Positions 6,029 to 13,726 of a stretch of 14,744 nt of DNA are shown here, one piece after another. The notes under the pieces are model-generated. The model did not search any database and was not told the DNA's origin. It was given only the letters and a program-made list of their open reading frames with translations. The position numbers were made by a program, and so were the translations under genes. Position 1 is the stretch's first letter, and each line of letters begins with the position of its first letter. The DNA is from JABCPE02 sp963517805 (GTDB lineage: Bacteria; Bacteroidota; Bacteroidia; Flavobacteriales; Weeksellaceae), in the NCBI GenBank assembly GCA_963517805.1, contig CAUQHD010000023.1:1-14744 (forward strand), given 5' to 3'.

Positions 6029-6880
6029 ATGTCTTTCTTGTTAAGATTTCTTTCAAAGAATGGTTTTGTAACTTTTTTTGTCTTTTTGGAACTCATTGCA
6101 GTGGTTCTTGTTTTTACAAAGAACTCTATGCAGCATTCTTTTATTGCGGCACAGGCTTCGGCGTTTAATTCTTGGGTTTCAGGATACATAGATGAAGGAA
6201 CAAATTATCTAAAACTAAAACAAGTAAATGAAGACCTAGTCACACAAAATAAAAAACTGATGGAACAGCTCTATGGAACAGATTCTATGGCTGTTGCTAA
6301 GGTTTCAGTAGTGAAAGATACACTTAATGCAGGGCAGGTTTATACAATTATAGATGCAGAAATAGTTCAGAACAGCATCAATAGAAATAATAATTATTTC
6401 ACCATCAACAGAGGAAGAAAACAAGGAGTAGAACCCAAAATGGGCGTGATTGCACCTCAGGGAATTGCAGGAATTGTTATTAATACAACGGACAATTATG
6501 CCTTGGTACAATCTGTATTAAGCACAAATAATATTAAAGTAAATGCTGCGCTTAAAAAGTCCGAATATTTTGGAACTCTCTCTTGGGAAGGCGGAGATGC
6601 AAGAGTGATGAAACTGTCTGATATTCCAAAATATGTTCCTATAAAAGTAGGCGATACAGTAGTTACAGACGGAAAATCTTCTATTTTCCCAAAAGGCGTG
6701 ATGATAGGGCGTGTGGCAGGCTATGAAGTAGATACCAAAACAGGCTATTGGGATATATCAGTGGAGCTGAGCCAGAAAATGGGGCAGCTGCAAAAGGTCT
6801 TCATCGTTAAAAACTTGAAGAAAATAGAATTGGAGGAAATACAAGAGGTTTTAGAAACAGCAGAAAAAGAAAATGATTAG
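6029..6880 (+). CDS. mreC: Rod shape-determining protein MreC
   Basis: The 283-residue product has the MreC architecture: a short cytoplasmic N-terminus, one membrane helix (about residues 11-30, FVTFFVFLELIAVVLVF), a periplasmic coiled coil (about 50-85) and the C-terminal double beta-barrel domain. The diagnostic stretch NRGRKQGVEPKMGVIAPQGIAG lies at about 129-150 and the second barrel reads VGDTVVTDGKSSIFPKGVMIGRV. MreC links MreB to PBP2 and activates the PBP2-RodA pair in the periplasm. The end of the gene overlaps mreD by eight bases, so the two are translationally coupled. No Shine-Dalgarno sequence is seen before the ATG, as usual in this phylum. Confidence 0.95.
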   Translation: MSFLLRFLSKNGFVTFFVFLELIAVVLVFTKNSMQHSFIAAQASAFNSWVSGYIDEGTNYLKLKQVNEDLVTQNKKLMEQLYGTDSMAVAKVSVVKDTLNAGQVYTIIDAEIVQNSINRNNNYFTINRGRKQGVEPKMGVIAPQGIAGIVINTTDNYALVQSVLSTNNIKVNAALKKSEYFGTLSWEGGDARVMKLSDIPKYVPIKVGDTVVTDGKSSIFPKGVMIGRVAGYEVDTKTGYWDISVELSQKMGQLQKVFIVKNLKKIELEEIQEVLETAEKEND

Positions 6881-7379
6881 CAGGAATATAATAACAGATA
6901 TTTTATTCATTGTAATACTAGTGGTGTTACAAATTTTTTTGTTGAATAGAATTATCCTCTTTGGAAAATACAGCCCAGTGGTATTTCCTGTGTATGTGAT
7001 GTTTTATCCTTTTTATCGGAACAAGTTTCAGTTCTTGGGAATGAGTTTCCTACTGGGGCTAGGGATAGATATGTTTTTAGGAACATGGGGCATCAATGCC
7101 TTTGCGACTACTTTTATAGCATTTATACGAACTTTACTTTTTCGGACTTCTACTGAGTCTGAGCTGGATGTTTTCTCGTTTCAGTCGTTGCAGTGGCATC
7201 AGTTTTTGGGATTTATTTTCCTTAACCTGCTGATACACCAATTCTTGGCTCAGAGCATAGAGTATTTCAAATTCAGTCGTATTTTGGATATGCTTTTGAA
7301 TGTGCTCATTACCACGGCTATATCTTTTGTGTTTATTTTATTTTATGTTTTAATGTTTAAGATTAAACAGAAAGTTTGA
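6873..7379 (+). CDS. mreD: Rod shape-determining protein MreD
   Basis: The 168-residue product is almost entirely hydrophobic, with about five membrane helices (roughly residues 7-28, 32-48, 53-72, 108-125 and 138-163). An acidic/aromatic motif, LGLGIDMFLGTWGINA, matches the conserved MreD core. Sequence conservation in this family is low, so much of the identification rests on topology and position between mreC and the PBP2 gene. MreD is an inner-membrane partner of MreC in the elongasome. It overlaps mreC by eight bases and the next gene by four (TTGA at 7376-7379). Confidence 0.9.
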   Translation: MISRNIITDILFIVILVVLQIFLLNRIILFGKYSPVVFPVYVMFYPFYRNKFQFLGMSFLLGLGIDMFLGTWGINAFATTFIAFIRTLLFRTSTESELDVFSFQSLQWHQFLGFIFLNLLIHQFLAQSIEYFKFSRILDMLLNVLITTAISFVFILFYVLMFKIKQKV

Positions 7380-9322
7380 AACCTTATTTTAAAATACTCA
7401 TTTCTTTAGTTGTTATTGCTGCAATTTTTGTGGCAAGATTGGCTTATTTACAGCTTCTTACCGACAGGTATGCCCTTAATGCCGCAAATACTTCTATTAA
7501 AATAGAATATATTATTCCGCAGCGTGGGACTATTTTTGACCGAAATTCTAAAATATTAGTAAGCAATCAGCCTGCCTTTGAGATTTCTTATACCAAAGCT
7601 CTTATGAAACCTGATTTTGATACGCTTGGGTTTTGTAACTTGCTGAAAATAACACGAGAAGACTTTAATAAAAGAATAAAAGAAGTAGAGGCGGATAAGT
7701 ATTTTTCTAAATTTAATCCTATTACTTTTGTTAAAGATTTAAGCAGGGAAGATGTGGCGAGGATTCAGGAAATTATCTTTAAATATCCAGCTTTTTCTAT
7801 TGTTTCCAGACCGCAGAGGAAGTATGAAATTTCTACTTCGGGTAATCTTTTAGGATATACCAATCAGGTTAATGAAGCCTATATTAAAAGAGATTCGCTC
7901 TATTATTTCCCTGGAGATATAGCGGGGATGAGCGGTATAGAAAAAGCCTATGAGAAGGAACTCCGCGGAGAAAAAGGGATGAAATACATCCAAAAAGACA
8001 TCAAACTTCGTAGTATAGGGTCTTATAAGAATGGCGAATTGGATAAAGAAGTGGTTTCGGGTAAAGATTTAACGCTTACTATTGACTACGATTTGCAGAA
8101 GATTGCCGAAGAGATGCTCGTGAATAAAAGAGGAGCAATAGTAGCCTTAGACCCTAGAAATGGAGAGATACTCGCTATGGCGACAGGCCCAGATATAGAC
8201 CCTAATCTTTTCACAGGTCCAGAAAAGGTCAAAAATATTTACAGACTTCAGGTGGATAGTATGAATAAACCTATGTTTGACAGGTCTATTCAGGCTGCCT
8301 ATCCGCCAGGTTCTACCTTTAAACTCGTAACGGCTTTGGCAGGAATGCAGATGGGAGTGATGACGGCAAATACCGTTTTTCCATGTGGTGGCGGTTTTAA
8401 TGTTTCGGGGGTAAGAATCAAAGGCCATGGCGGAGCGCATCCATTGATTCCATCACTTCAGGTTTCCAGTAACTGTTATTTCTCATATGCTTACTTGGCA
8501 ATACTTAACAAATATAAAGGCAATCCAAGCAAAAGTATAGATGAATGGGCAAAAATCATGCATAGTTTCGGAATGGGACAGTATATGAATAATGACTTGG
8601 CGGTAGGAGCAAAAGGACTAATACCCGATGGTAAATTCTATGAAAAACGCTACGGAAAAAATTGGAAACCTATGCAGGCTGTCTTTAATGGAATGGGACA
8701 GGGAGAAATCTTGCTTACACCGCTTCAGATAGCCAATTTTACGGCTGCCATAGCCAATAGAGGCTGGTATTATACTCCGCATATCGTAAAAGCAATTGAT
8801 GGAAAGCCTAATCCAGACAAGAGATTCAAAGAAAAAAAACATACTTTGGTAGATCCTAAGCACTTTGATGCAGTGATAAAAGGAATGGAGGCCGTAGTTC
8901 TAAGCGGAACGGGGCGTGGGCTTAGGAGTAAAGATTTTACCCAATTGGCTAAAACAGGAACAGCAGAGGTGCCTCAGGGGCGGGATAATTCTATCTACAC
9001 CATGATTGCTCCAGCAGAAAATCCTAAAATAGTAGTAGCGGCTGTGATGGAACATGCTGGCTTCGGGGCTACATGGGCAGGGCCTGCTTGCACTATTATT
9101 GCCGAAAAATATCTTTTAGGAGAGATTAAAAGAGAACATCTTTATAAAAAAATGGTAAATTCCAGTTTTATGGGAGAATACAAAAGGCAGTGGAATGTCT
9201 ATCTAAAGCGTATCGGTAAATATGAAGAACCGAAGAAGGACAGCATACAGATTAAAAAACTTCAAGACAGCTTGAAAGTCTTGAATGAGACTAACAGGAA
9301 TAATAACACAAAAAGAAAATAA
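7376..9322 (+). CDS. mrdA: Penicillin-binding protein 2 (elongation-specific transpeptidase)
   Basis: The 648-residue product is a class B penicillin-binding protein. It has an N-terminal membrane helix (about 6-25), a pedestal domain with the PQRGTIFDRN signature (about 47-57), and a C-terminal transpeptidase domain with all three active-site motifs: STFK (nucleophile S313, K316), SSN (364-366) and KTGT (526-529). It cross-links peptide stems of new glycan strands in the periplasm, together with RodA. The best start is TTG 7376, whose second and third bases form the mreD stop (TTGA). The resulting N-terminus MKPYFK has the expected short cytoplasmic lead before the helix, and no nearby ATG gives an intact helix. 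The last 30 residues form a charged, Asn/Lys-rich tail beyond the catalytic domain. Confidence 0.96.
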   Translation: MKPYFKILISLVVIAAIFVARLAYLQLLTDRYALNAANTSIKIEYIIPQRGTIFDRNSKILVSNQPAFEISYTKALMKPDFDTLGFCNLLKITREDFNKRIKEVEADKYFSKFNPITFVKDLSREDVARIQEIIFKYPAFSIVSRPQRKYEISTSGNLLGYTNQVNEAYIKRDSLYYFPGDIAGMSGIEKAYEKELRGEKGMKYIQKDIKLRSIGSYKNGELDKEVVSGKDLTLTIDYDLQKIAEEMLVNKRGAIVALDPRNGEILAMATGPDIDPNLFTGPEKVKNIYRLQVDSMNKPMFDRSIQAAYPPGSTFKLVTALAGMQMGVMTANTVFPCGGGFNVSGVRIKGHGGAHPLIPSLQVSSNCYFSYAYLAILNKYKGNPSKSIDEWAKIMHSFGMGQYMNNDLAVGAKGLIPDGKFYEKRYGKNWKPMQAVFNGMGQGEILLTPLQIANFTAAIANRGWYYTPHIVKAIDGKPNPDKRFKEKKHTLVDPKHFDAVIKGMEAVVLSGTGRGLRSKDFTQLAKTGTAEVPQGRDNSIYTMIAPAENPKIVVAAVMEHAGFGATWAGPACTIIAEKYLLGEIKREHLYKKMVNSSFMGEYKRQWNVYLKRIGKYEEPKKDSIQIKKLQDSLKVLNETNRNNNTKRK

Positions 9323-9326
9323 CCAA

Positions 9327-10550
9327 ATGAAGGGGCTGACAGGATTAGACAAGATAGGTTTTTGGATATATGTGCTTATAGTTTCTTTTGGAATAGCCAA
9401 CATATACAGCGTAGATGCCGATAGCGGTATCAAACAGGCTGTTTGGTTTGGGATATCATTGGTGGTTATGTCGGCAATTCTTTTTATGAACGGCAGTATA
9501 TTCCAGAGTCTGGCACCTATTTCTTATATTTTGGGAGTGGTGCTTTTGCTGGGGCTTTTTCCCTTTGGAAAAGAGGTAAATGGGCAGAAAAACTGGTATG
9601 TTTTTGGACCGATAAGCCTTCAGCCCGTGGAATTTGTGAAAATAGGCATTTCGCTTATGCTGGCTTCTTATGTAGGAAATGCTGATTTTAATATAAAAGA
9701 AAGAAAATCGCTGCTGTTTTCCCTTGGGCTTTTAGCGGTTCCTGGGGCTTTGGTGCTGCTTCAGCCGGATGTAGGTTCGCTCATGGTTTTTATGGCGTTC
9801 TTTATTGCTCTCTACCGAGAGGGACTTAGTGGCTGGCTCTTTGTAGCAGGGTTTCTTGTGGTGGGGATTTTCTTAGTCTCTTTGGTGGTTAGTCCAGTTT
9901 ATGTTGTTGGTGCATGTGTAGGGCTGGCTGTATTGGTAGTTTATTTTACCAGAAAAAGTTGGAATATAGCCAGTATGGCAGTTCTGACAGTAGTTTTAGC
10001 ATTGATTTCAGGGCTTAGTTTTGGTGCTCCCAAAGTAATGGAAAAACTCCCTAAACACCAGAGAGAAAGGATAGAAGTTCTCTTTAAAGGAGAAAAAGCA
10101 TTTAGAAAAACAGCAGGATATAATCTACTTTATTCTAAAACAGCAATAGGCTCAGGCGGACTTCTCGGTAAAGGATATCAGGAAGGTTCTGTCACACAAG
10201 GGCATTTCGTGCCAGAGCAACGGACAGATTATATATTCTGTACGGTAGGCGAGGAATGGGGCTTTGTAGGAAGTACCATATTGGTGCTTTTTTATGCAAT
10301 CTATATTGGAAGGATATATTTTCTTGCCGAACGACAGAAAAACACCTTTGGCAGGGTCTTTGGCTACTGCTTTGCTTCGATATTGCTGATGCATTTTTCC
10401 ATCAATATAGGCATGGTTATGGGGCTTTTCCCTACGGTGGGTATTCCCTTGCCGTATTTTAGCTATGGGGGAAGCTCTCTGCTGGCATTTTCTATCATGA
10501 CAGGCATTTTCTTTAAGCTAAACAGCCAAGATAAAGAGAGTTTTATATAA
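9327..10550 (+). CDS. rodA: Peptidoglycan glycosyltransferase RodA (SEDS family)
   Basis: The product has 407 residues from ATG 9327, with about ten membrane helices. SEDS landmarks are GQKNWY followed by QPVE (99-102), LLQPDVGS (D148), the extracellular loop motif EQRTDYIF (E297-D301 and on; the Asp of TDxIF is the residue essential in characterised SEDS polymerases), GEEWGFVGS, and the C-terminal GLFPTVGIPLPYFSYGGSS. RodA polymerises lipid II into glycan strands at the inner membrane, paired with PBP2. An in-frame ATG at 9285 would overlap the PBP2 gene by 38 bases and add a polar extension unlike the family. ATG 9327, four bases after the PBP2 stop, is preferred. It is the last gene of the mre operon. 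Confidence 0.95.
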   Translation: MKGLTGLDKIGFWIYVLIVSFGIANIYSVDADSGIKQAVWFGISLVVMSAILFMNGSIFQSLAPISYILGVVLLLGLFPFGKEVNGQKNWYVFGPISLQPVEFVKIGISLMLASYVGNADFNIKERKSLLFSLGLLAVPGALVLLQPDVGSLMVFMAFFIALYREGLSGWLFVAGFLVVGIFLVSLVVSPVYVVGACVGLAVLVVYFTRKSWNIASMAVLTVVLALISGLSFGAPKVMEKLPKHQRERIEVLFKGEKAFRKTAGYNLLYSKTAIGSGGLLGKGYQEGSVTQGHFVPEQRTDYIFCTVGEEWGFVGSTILVLFYAIYIGRIYFLAERQKNTFGRVFGYCFASILLMHFSINIGMVMGLFPTVGIPLPYFSYGGSSLLAFSIMTGIFFKLNSQDKESFI

Positions 10551-10651
10551 CTCCCGAAAAATATTTTTTTGTGTATTTAATTATTACTCTTGTCATAGGA
10601 AAGATAGTTAATTTAGAATTAATTTTTCTCATATTATTTTAATTTGTTACT

Positions 10652-10685
10652 AAAGTCTCTAGCATTCGTGCTGGAGGCTTTTTTT
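10652..10685 (+). terminator. Intrinsic terminator after rodA
   Basis: GTCTCTAGC (10655-10663) pairs with GCTGGAGGC (10670-10678) over nine positions including two G-T wobbles. The loop has six bases, and the stem is extended by A-T pairs, followed by a seven-base T-run. It lies about 100 bases after the rodA stop and, with its T-run to the right, serves the plus strand. Confidence 0.8.
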
Positions 10686-10709
10686 ATTCATTCTAAATAA
10701 GTCAATTGA

Positions 10710-10822
10710 AAAATAATTAAAATTTGTTTAATTTGCGCTGATTTTTTAAATCAGGAAGAAACCACCAGCCAACTAGAAGCCCACGAAATGCGCTGGCTGG
10801 AATTACAAGAAATTTTAGAGTA
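10710..10822 (+). pseudogene. Possible 3' remnant of a Nudix (MutT-like) hydrolase gene
   Basis: A plus-strand frame begins after the stop at 10707-10709, has no start codon near its beginning, and ends at TAA 10820-10822. Its last 19 codons read QLEAHEMRWLELQEILE in part, which resembles the C-terminal segment of MutT-type Nudix proteins, where an acidic residue and His precede RWL and an EL helix. No Nudix box is present. It lies between two terminators without a promoter, so at most it is a gene remnant. The match is short and from memory. Confidence 0.25.
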
Positions 10823-10847
10823 ATATTCCTTTTATATAAAGACAAAT

Positions 10848-10881
10848 AAAATCCCGCTTGCTAAACAGCAGCGGGATTTTT
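10848..10881. terminator. Bidirectional intrinsic terminator after rpsA
   Basis: AAAATCCCGCT (10848-10858) is perfectly complementary to AGCGGGATTTT (10870-10880). A short inner stem (GCT/AGC) closes the loop. The A-run on the left becomes a T-run for the minus strand, so it ends rpsA transcription 21 bases past the stop. It would also block any plus-strand read-through. Confidence 0.9.
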
Positions 10882-10901
10882 GTATTTAAAAATGGAATGG
10901 A

Positions 10902-12671
10902 TTATTTCCCTCCGTCCATTTTCTTTTTCAATTCTGCAAGAGCATCAATATCTCCAAGAGTTGTTTTTTCTTCACTTGAAGAAGCCTTAGCTGCAGCTTC
11001 TTTTACATTTTTCTTTTCTTCATCTCTGAAAAGACCTGTGTGAGAAACTACTACTCTCTTGAATTCTTTGTTGAACTCAATTACTTTAAACTGAGCTTCT
11101 TCTCCTTTCTTGATTTTAGAACCATCTTCTTTTTCTAACAATCTTGAAGGGCAGAATGCTTCTACTTCTGCATCTTCGAACTGAACTTGAGCTCCTTTAT
11201 CGAAAACATCTACTGCAGTTCCTATATGTACAGTTCCTTCAGCGTATTTAGATTCGTATTTATCCCAAGGGTTTTCAGTCAATTGTTTGTGTCCAAGAGA
11301 AAGTCTTCTAGCTTCTGTATCAAGTTCTAGAACTACTACATCTAGTTTGTCACCTACAGCGCAGAACTCAGATGGATGCTTGATTTTCTTAGTCCAAGAA
11401 AGGTCAGAGATGTAGATAAGTCCATCTATTCCTTCTTCTAATTCTACAAACACACCGAAGTTAGTAAAGTTTCTAACAGTTCCTTTGTGCTTAGAACCTA
11501 CTGGATATTTAGACTGGATGTCAGCCCATGGATCTGGAGTCAATTGCTTGATACCCAATGAAATTTTTCTTTCATCTTTATCCAAAGTAAGAACTACCGC
11601 TTCTACCTCATCACCGATTTTCACGAAATCTCCTGCACTTCTAAGGTGAGTAGACCAAGACATTTCAGAAACATGGATAAGTCCTTCTACACCTGGAGCG
11701 ATTTCCACGAATGCACCGTAGTCAGCAAGAACTACTACTTTTCCTTTTACTTTGTCTCCTACTTTTAGGTCAGCAGAAAGAGCTTCCCACGGATGTGGTT
11801 CTAGCTGTTTCATACCAAGCTGAATTCTTGTTTTCTCATCATCGAAATCAAGGATTACTACTTTTACAGTTTGTCCTTCAGAAAGGAATTCTGATGGGTG
11901 GTTTACTCTTGACCAAGAAAGGTCTGTGATGTGGATAAGTCCATCTACACCACCAAGGTCGATGAATACTCCGTAAGAAGTAATGTTTTTAACAGTTCCT
12001 TCTAGAACTTGTCCTTTCTCTAATTGAGAAATAATTTCTTTTTTCTGTCCTTCAATATCAGCCTCGATAAGAGCTTTGTGAGAAACTACCACATTTTTGA
12101 ACTCTGGGTTGATTTTCACTACTTTGAACTCCATCGTTTTTCCTACAAATTGGTCGTAGTCTTTGATAGGCTTCACATCGATCTGAGAACCTGGTAAGAA
12201 TGCTTCGATACCGAAAACATCTACGATCATACCACCTTTTGTTCTAGACTTCACGAAACCATTTACGATTTCACCAGACTGGTGGTATTCATTTACTTTA
12301 TCCCAAGCTTTCAGCGTTCTTGCTTTTTTGTGAGAAAGCTGAAGCTGACCTGTTTTGTCTTCTCTTCTGTCTACCATTACTTCCACTTCATCACCTACTT
12401 TTAGGCCAGGGTTGTAACGGAATTCGTTGAGAGAAATTACTCCCTCAGACTTGAAGTTGATGTCTACAATCGCTTCTTTGTCTGTAAGTCTTACCACTTT
12501 CCCGATGATCACATCAGATTCGGAAAGGTCGTTCAAAGAACCTTTGTAGATTTCTTCTAATTCATTTTTTTCTTTTCTGTCCTCAGCGTTAAGACCAGAC
12601 TCGAAAGAATCCCAGTCAAACTGCTCTGGAGCCACATTTTGGTTCATAAGAACCTCTTCTTGTTTTGACAT
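10902..12671 (-). CDS. rpsA: 30S ribosomal protein S1
   Basis: The 589-residue product has six S1 RNA-binding (OB-fold) domains at about residues 52-118, 134-200, 219-289, 304-375, 390-462 and 476-545. The central four carry the textbook motif G-V/I-F-V/I-x-L-x-x-G-V-x-G-L-I-H, e.g. SYGVFIDLGGVDGLIH and NFGVFVELEEGIDGLIY. S1 binds single-stranded mRNA on the 30S subunit and helps start translation, which matters especially in Bacteroidota, where Shine-Dalgarno pairing is rare. The N-terminus (MSKQEEVLMNQNVAPEQFDWDS) and the charged C-terminal tail (EEKKNVKEAAAKAS) are typical of flavobacterial S1. The first ATG is preferred because a Shine-Dalgarno-like site sits at the right distance; M9 is an alternative. 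The gene is monocistronic, with a leader of about 115 bases and its own terminator. Regular, strongly biased codon use suggests high expression. Confidence 0.98.
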   Translation of the reverse strand: MSKQEEVLMNQNVAPEQFDWDSFESGLNAEDRKEKNELEEIYKGSLNDLSESDVIIGKVVRLTDKEAIVDINFKSEGVISLNEFRYNPGLKVGDEVEVMVDRREDKTGQLQLSHKKARTLKAWDKVNEYHQSGEIVNGFVKSRTKGGMIVDVFGIEAFLPGSQIDVKPIKDYDQFVGKTMEFKVVKINPEFKNVVVSHKALIEADIEGQKKEIISQLEKGQVLEGTVKNITSYGVFIDLGGVDGLIHITDLSWSRVNHPSEFLSEGQTVKVVILDFDDEKTRIQLGMKQLEPHPWEALSADLKVGDKVKGKVVVLADYGAFVEIAPGVEGLIHVSEMSWSTHLRSAGDFVKIGDEVEAVVLTLDKDERKISLGIKQLTPDPWADIQSKYPVGSKHKGTVRNFTNFGVFVELEEGIDGLIYISDLSWTKKIKHPSEFCAVGDKLDVVVLELDTEARRLSLGHKQLTENPWDKYESKYAEGTVHIGTAVDVFDKGAQVQFEDAEVEAFCPSRLLEKEDGSKIKKGEEAQFKVIEFNKEFKRVVVSHTGLFRDEEKKNVKEAAAKASSSEEKTTLGDIDALAELKKKMDGGK

Positions 12672-12677
12672 AAAAAT

Positions 12678-12685
12678 ATCACCTT
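12678..12685 (-). promoter_or_regulatory. rpsA: Shine-Dalgarno-like site of rpsA
   Basis: On the minus strand AAGGTGAT lies six bases before the rpsA ATG. AGGTGAT is complementary to the AUCACCU stretch of the bacterial 16S rRNA 3' end. No other gene in this window has a comparable site. It supports the first ATG as the start. Confidence 0.6.
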
Positions 12686-12790
12686 GTATTCCTTCTTTCT
12701 CAGTATTGGCGGTGTGTGGGACTGAAAAATCAGGAAGAAGTTAGGTATTAAATTTCTTTGTTTTCGCCAAAATTTCCCACAAAAACGCTG

Positions 12791-12798
12791 CAAAGATA
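12791..12798 (-). promoter_or_regulatory. rpsA: -7 promoter box of rpsA
   Basis: The minus strand reads TATCTTTG, a full match to TAnnTTTG. It lies 120 bases upstream of the ATG, implying a 5' leader of about 115 bases. A TTTG farther upstream (12829-12832) is about 30 bases away, longer than the usual spacing, so the -33 element is unsupported. Confidence 0.6.
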
Positions 12799-12900
12799 AT
12801 CTTTTTTTTGAATTAAAGCTTTAATAATCAAAGTTTTTCTTTTTTATTTAAATCCATTTTCAAAAAAATTATTTTTTCTTGGTTTTTAGAATTTAAATTA

Positions 12901-12933
12901 TTGAAAAAATATTGTAAAAAATTTTTAAATTTG
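12901..12933 (+). promoter_or_regulatory. Complete flavobacterial promoter for the lipoprotein gene
   Basis: TTG at 12901-12903 and TAAATTTG at 12926-12933 are separated by 22 bases, which fits the Bacteroidota -33/-7 arrangement. Transcription would start near 12938-12941, leaving a leader of about 25 bases. It faces away from the rpsA promoter in the same 292-base spacer, which is otherwise very AT-rich without further signals. Confidence 0.7.
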
Positions 12934-12963
12934 TACAAATAATTTTTTTAAAAAAATAATATT

Positions 12964-13629
12964 ATGAAAGCAAAAAAATTCATCACTGCGGGTATTTTAG
13001 CAGCATCGCTACTGGGGTTACAATCTTGTAACAAAGCAAAAGAAGCTGTAAATGCAGCAAAGGAAGCAGCAAATGAAGCTTCAGGAAAAGAAAAAGTTGA
13101 TTACAAACTATTTTCTGATCCAGCACAAACTAAAAAATGGTATGATGCCGTAGTAGAAAAACTTGGCGAAAATGCAAAAATAACTGATGAAGTAAGATTT
13201 CTGGTTACCAAAAATTCTGATAAAGTGGTTAAAACAGATGATGATTCGGATGACCTCAGTCTTTCTATTGTTTACCAAGACAATGTAGACAAGAGAAGAG
13301 TTCAGCAAATCAATTATAGCTCTAGTTTTGGATGGAGAGAACCACAGACTATGGAAATCGATGTAATTGGTGGTAATCCAGAGGATTTCCGTTTAGAAGA
13401 TGAGTTATTTGACTTCAAAAATGAAATAACACTTGAAACCTTACAGAAAGTAATAGATGATGCTTGGAAGAAATACAAAGATGATGAGAAGTTTGAATAC
13501 CAATATGTTTATACCATTGTAATTAAAAAGAACTTGATAGATGTTTCTGTAAAAGGAAAACTGAAATCCAATGGACAAGAAAAATTTGGTTACTACAAAA
13601 CAGATTTCAAAGGAAATCCTGTAAAATAA
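12964..13629 (+). CDS. Hypothetical lipoprotein
   Basis: The 221-residue product starts with a lipoprotein signal peptide: a Lys-rich n-region (MKAKKF), a hydrophobic stretch (ITAGILAASLLGL) and the lipobox LQSC with C22 as the lipidated residue. After a helical Ala/Lys/Glu linker (about 23-43) comes a mixed alpha/beta domain with alternating strands (SLSIVYQDN, TMEIDVIGG, YVYTIVIKKNLIDVSVKGKL) and a helix rich in charge. I do not recognise the domain. It should be exported and anchored by acyl chains to the outer or inner membrane facing the periplasm. The Lys-Asp/Glu-Asp surface export signal of flavobacteria is not evident after C22. It forms a single-gene unit with its own promoter and terminator. 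Confidence 0.85.
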   Translation: MKAKKFITAGILAASLLGLQSCNKAKEAVNAAKEAANEASGKEKVDYKLFSDPAQTKKWYDAVVEKLGENAKITDEVRFLVTKNSDKVVKTDDDSDDLSLSIVYQDNVDKRRVQQINYSSSFGWREPQTMEIDVIGGNPEDFRLEDELFDFKNEITLETLQKVIDDAWKKYKDDEKFEYQYVYTIVIKKNLIDVSVKGKLKSNGQEKFGYYKTDFKGNPVK

Positions 13630-13643
13630 AAATCAATAGCAAG

Positions 13644-13671
13644 AAACCGCAGAGCCTTCTGCGGTTTTTTT
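13644..13671 (+). terminator. Intrinsic terminator after the lipoprotein gene
   Basis: AAACCGCAGA (13644-13653) pairs perfectly with TCTGCGGTTT (13658-13667) over a four-base loop. The T-run reaches 13671. It starts 14 bases after the lipoprotein stop. Confidence 0.9.
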
Positions 13672-13726
13672 ATTTAAAATCAGTTAAATTTTTTTTATTC
13701 AGAAAAAACTTTACGAACTTTGTACC

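Larger units (their letters stand above)
10551..10901. other. Convergent intergenic region between rodA and rpsA
   Basis: This 351-base spacer holds two terminators (10652-10685 and 10848-10881). Between them is a short open plus-strand frame that looks like the tail of a lost gene (see 10710-10822). The first 100 bases after rodA are AT-rich, and I see no further signal in them. Confidence 0.6.

Noticed and set aside
9285..9326. Upstream ATG as the rodA start
   Set aside because: It would overlap the PBP2 coding end by 38 bases and add a polar extension not expected for RodA. ATG 9327, just after the PBP2 stop, fits the family.
13714..13721. GAACTTTG as the promoter of the PLP enzyme gene
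   Set aside because: It lacks the leading TA of TAnnTTTG and has no -33 element, so it is too weak to list as a feature.
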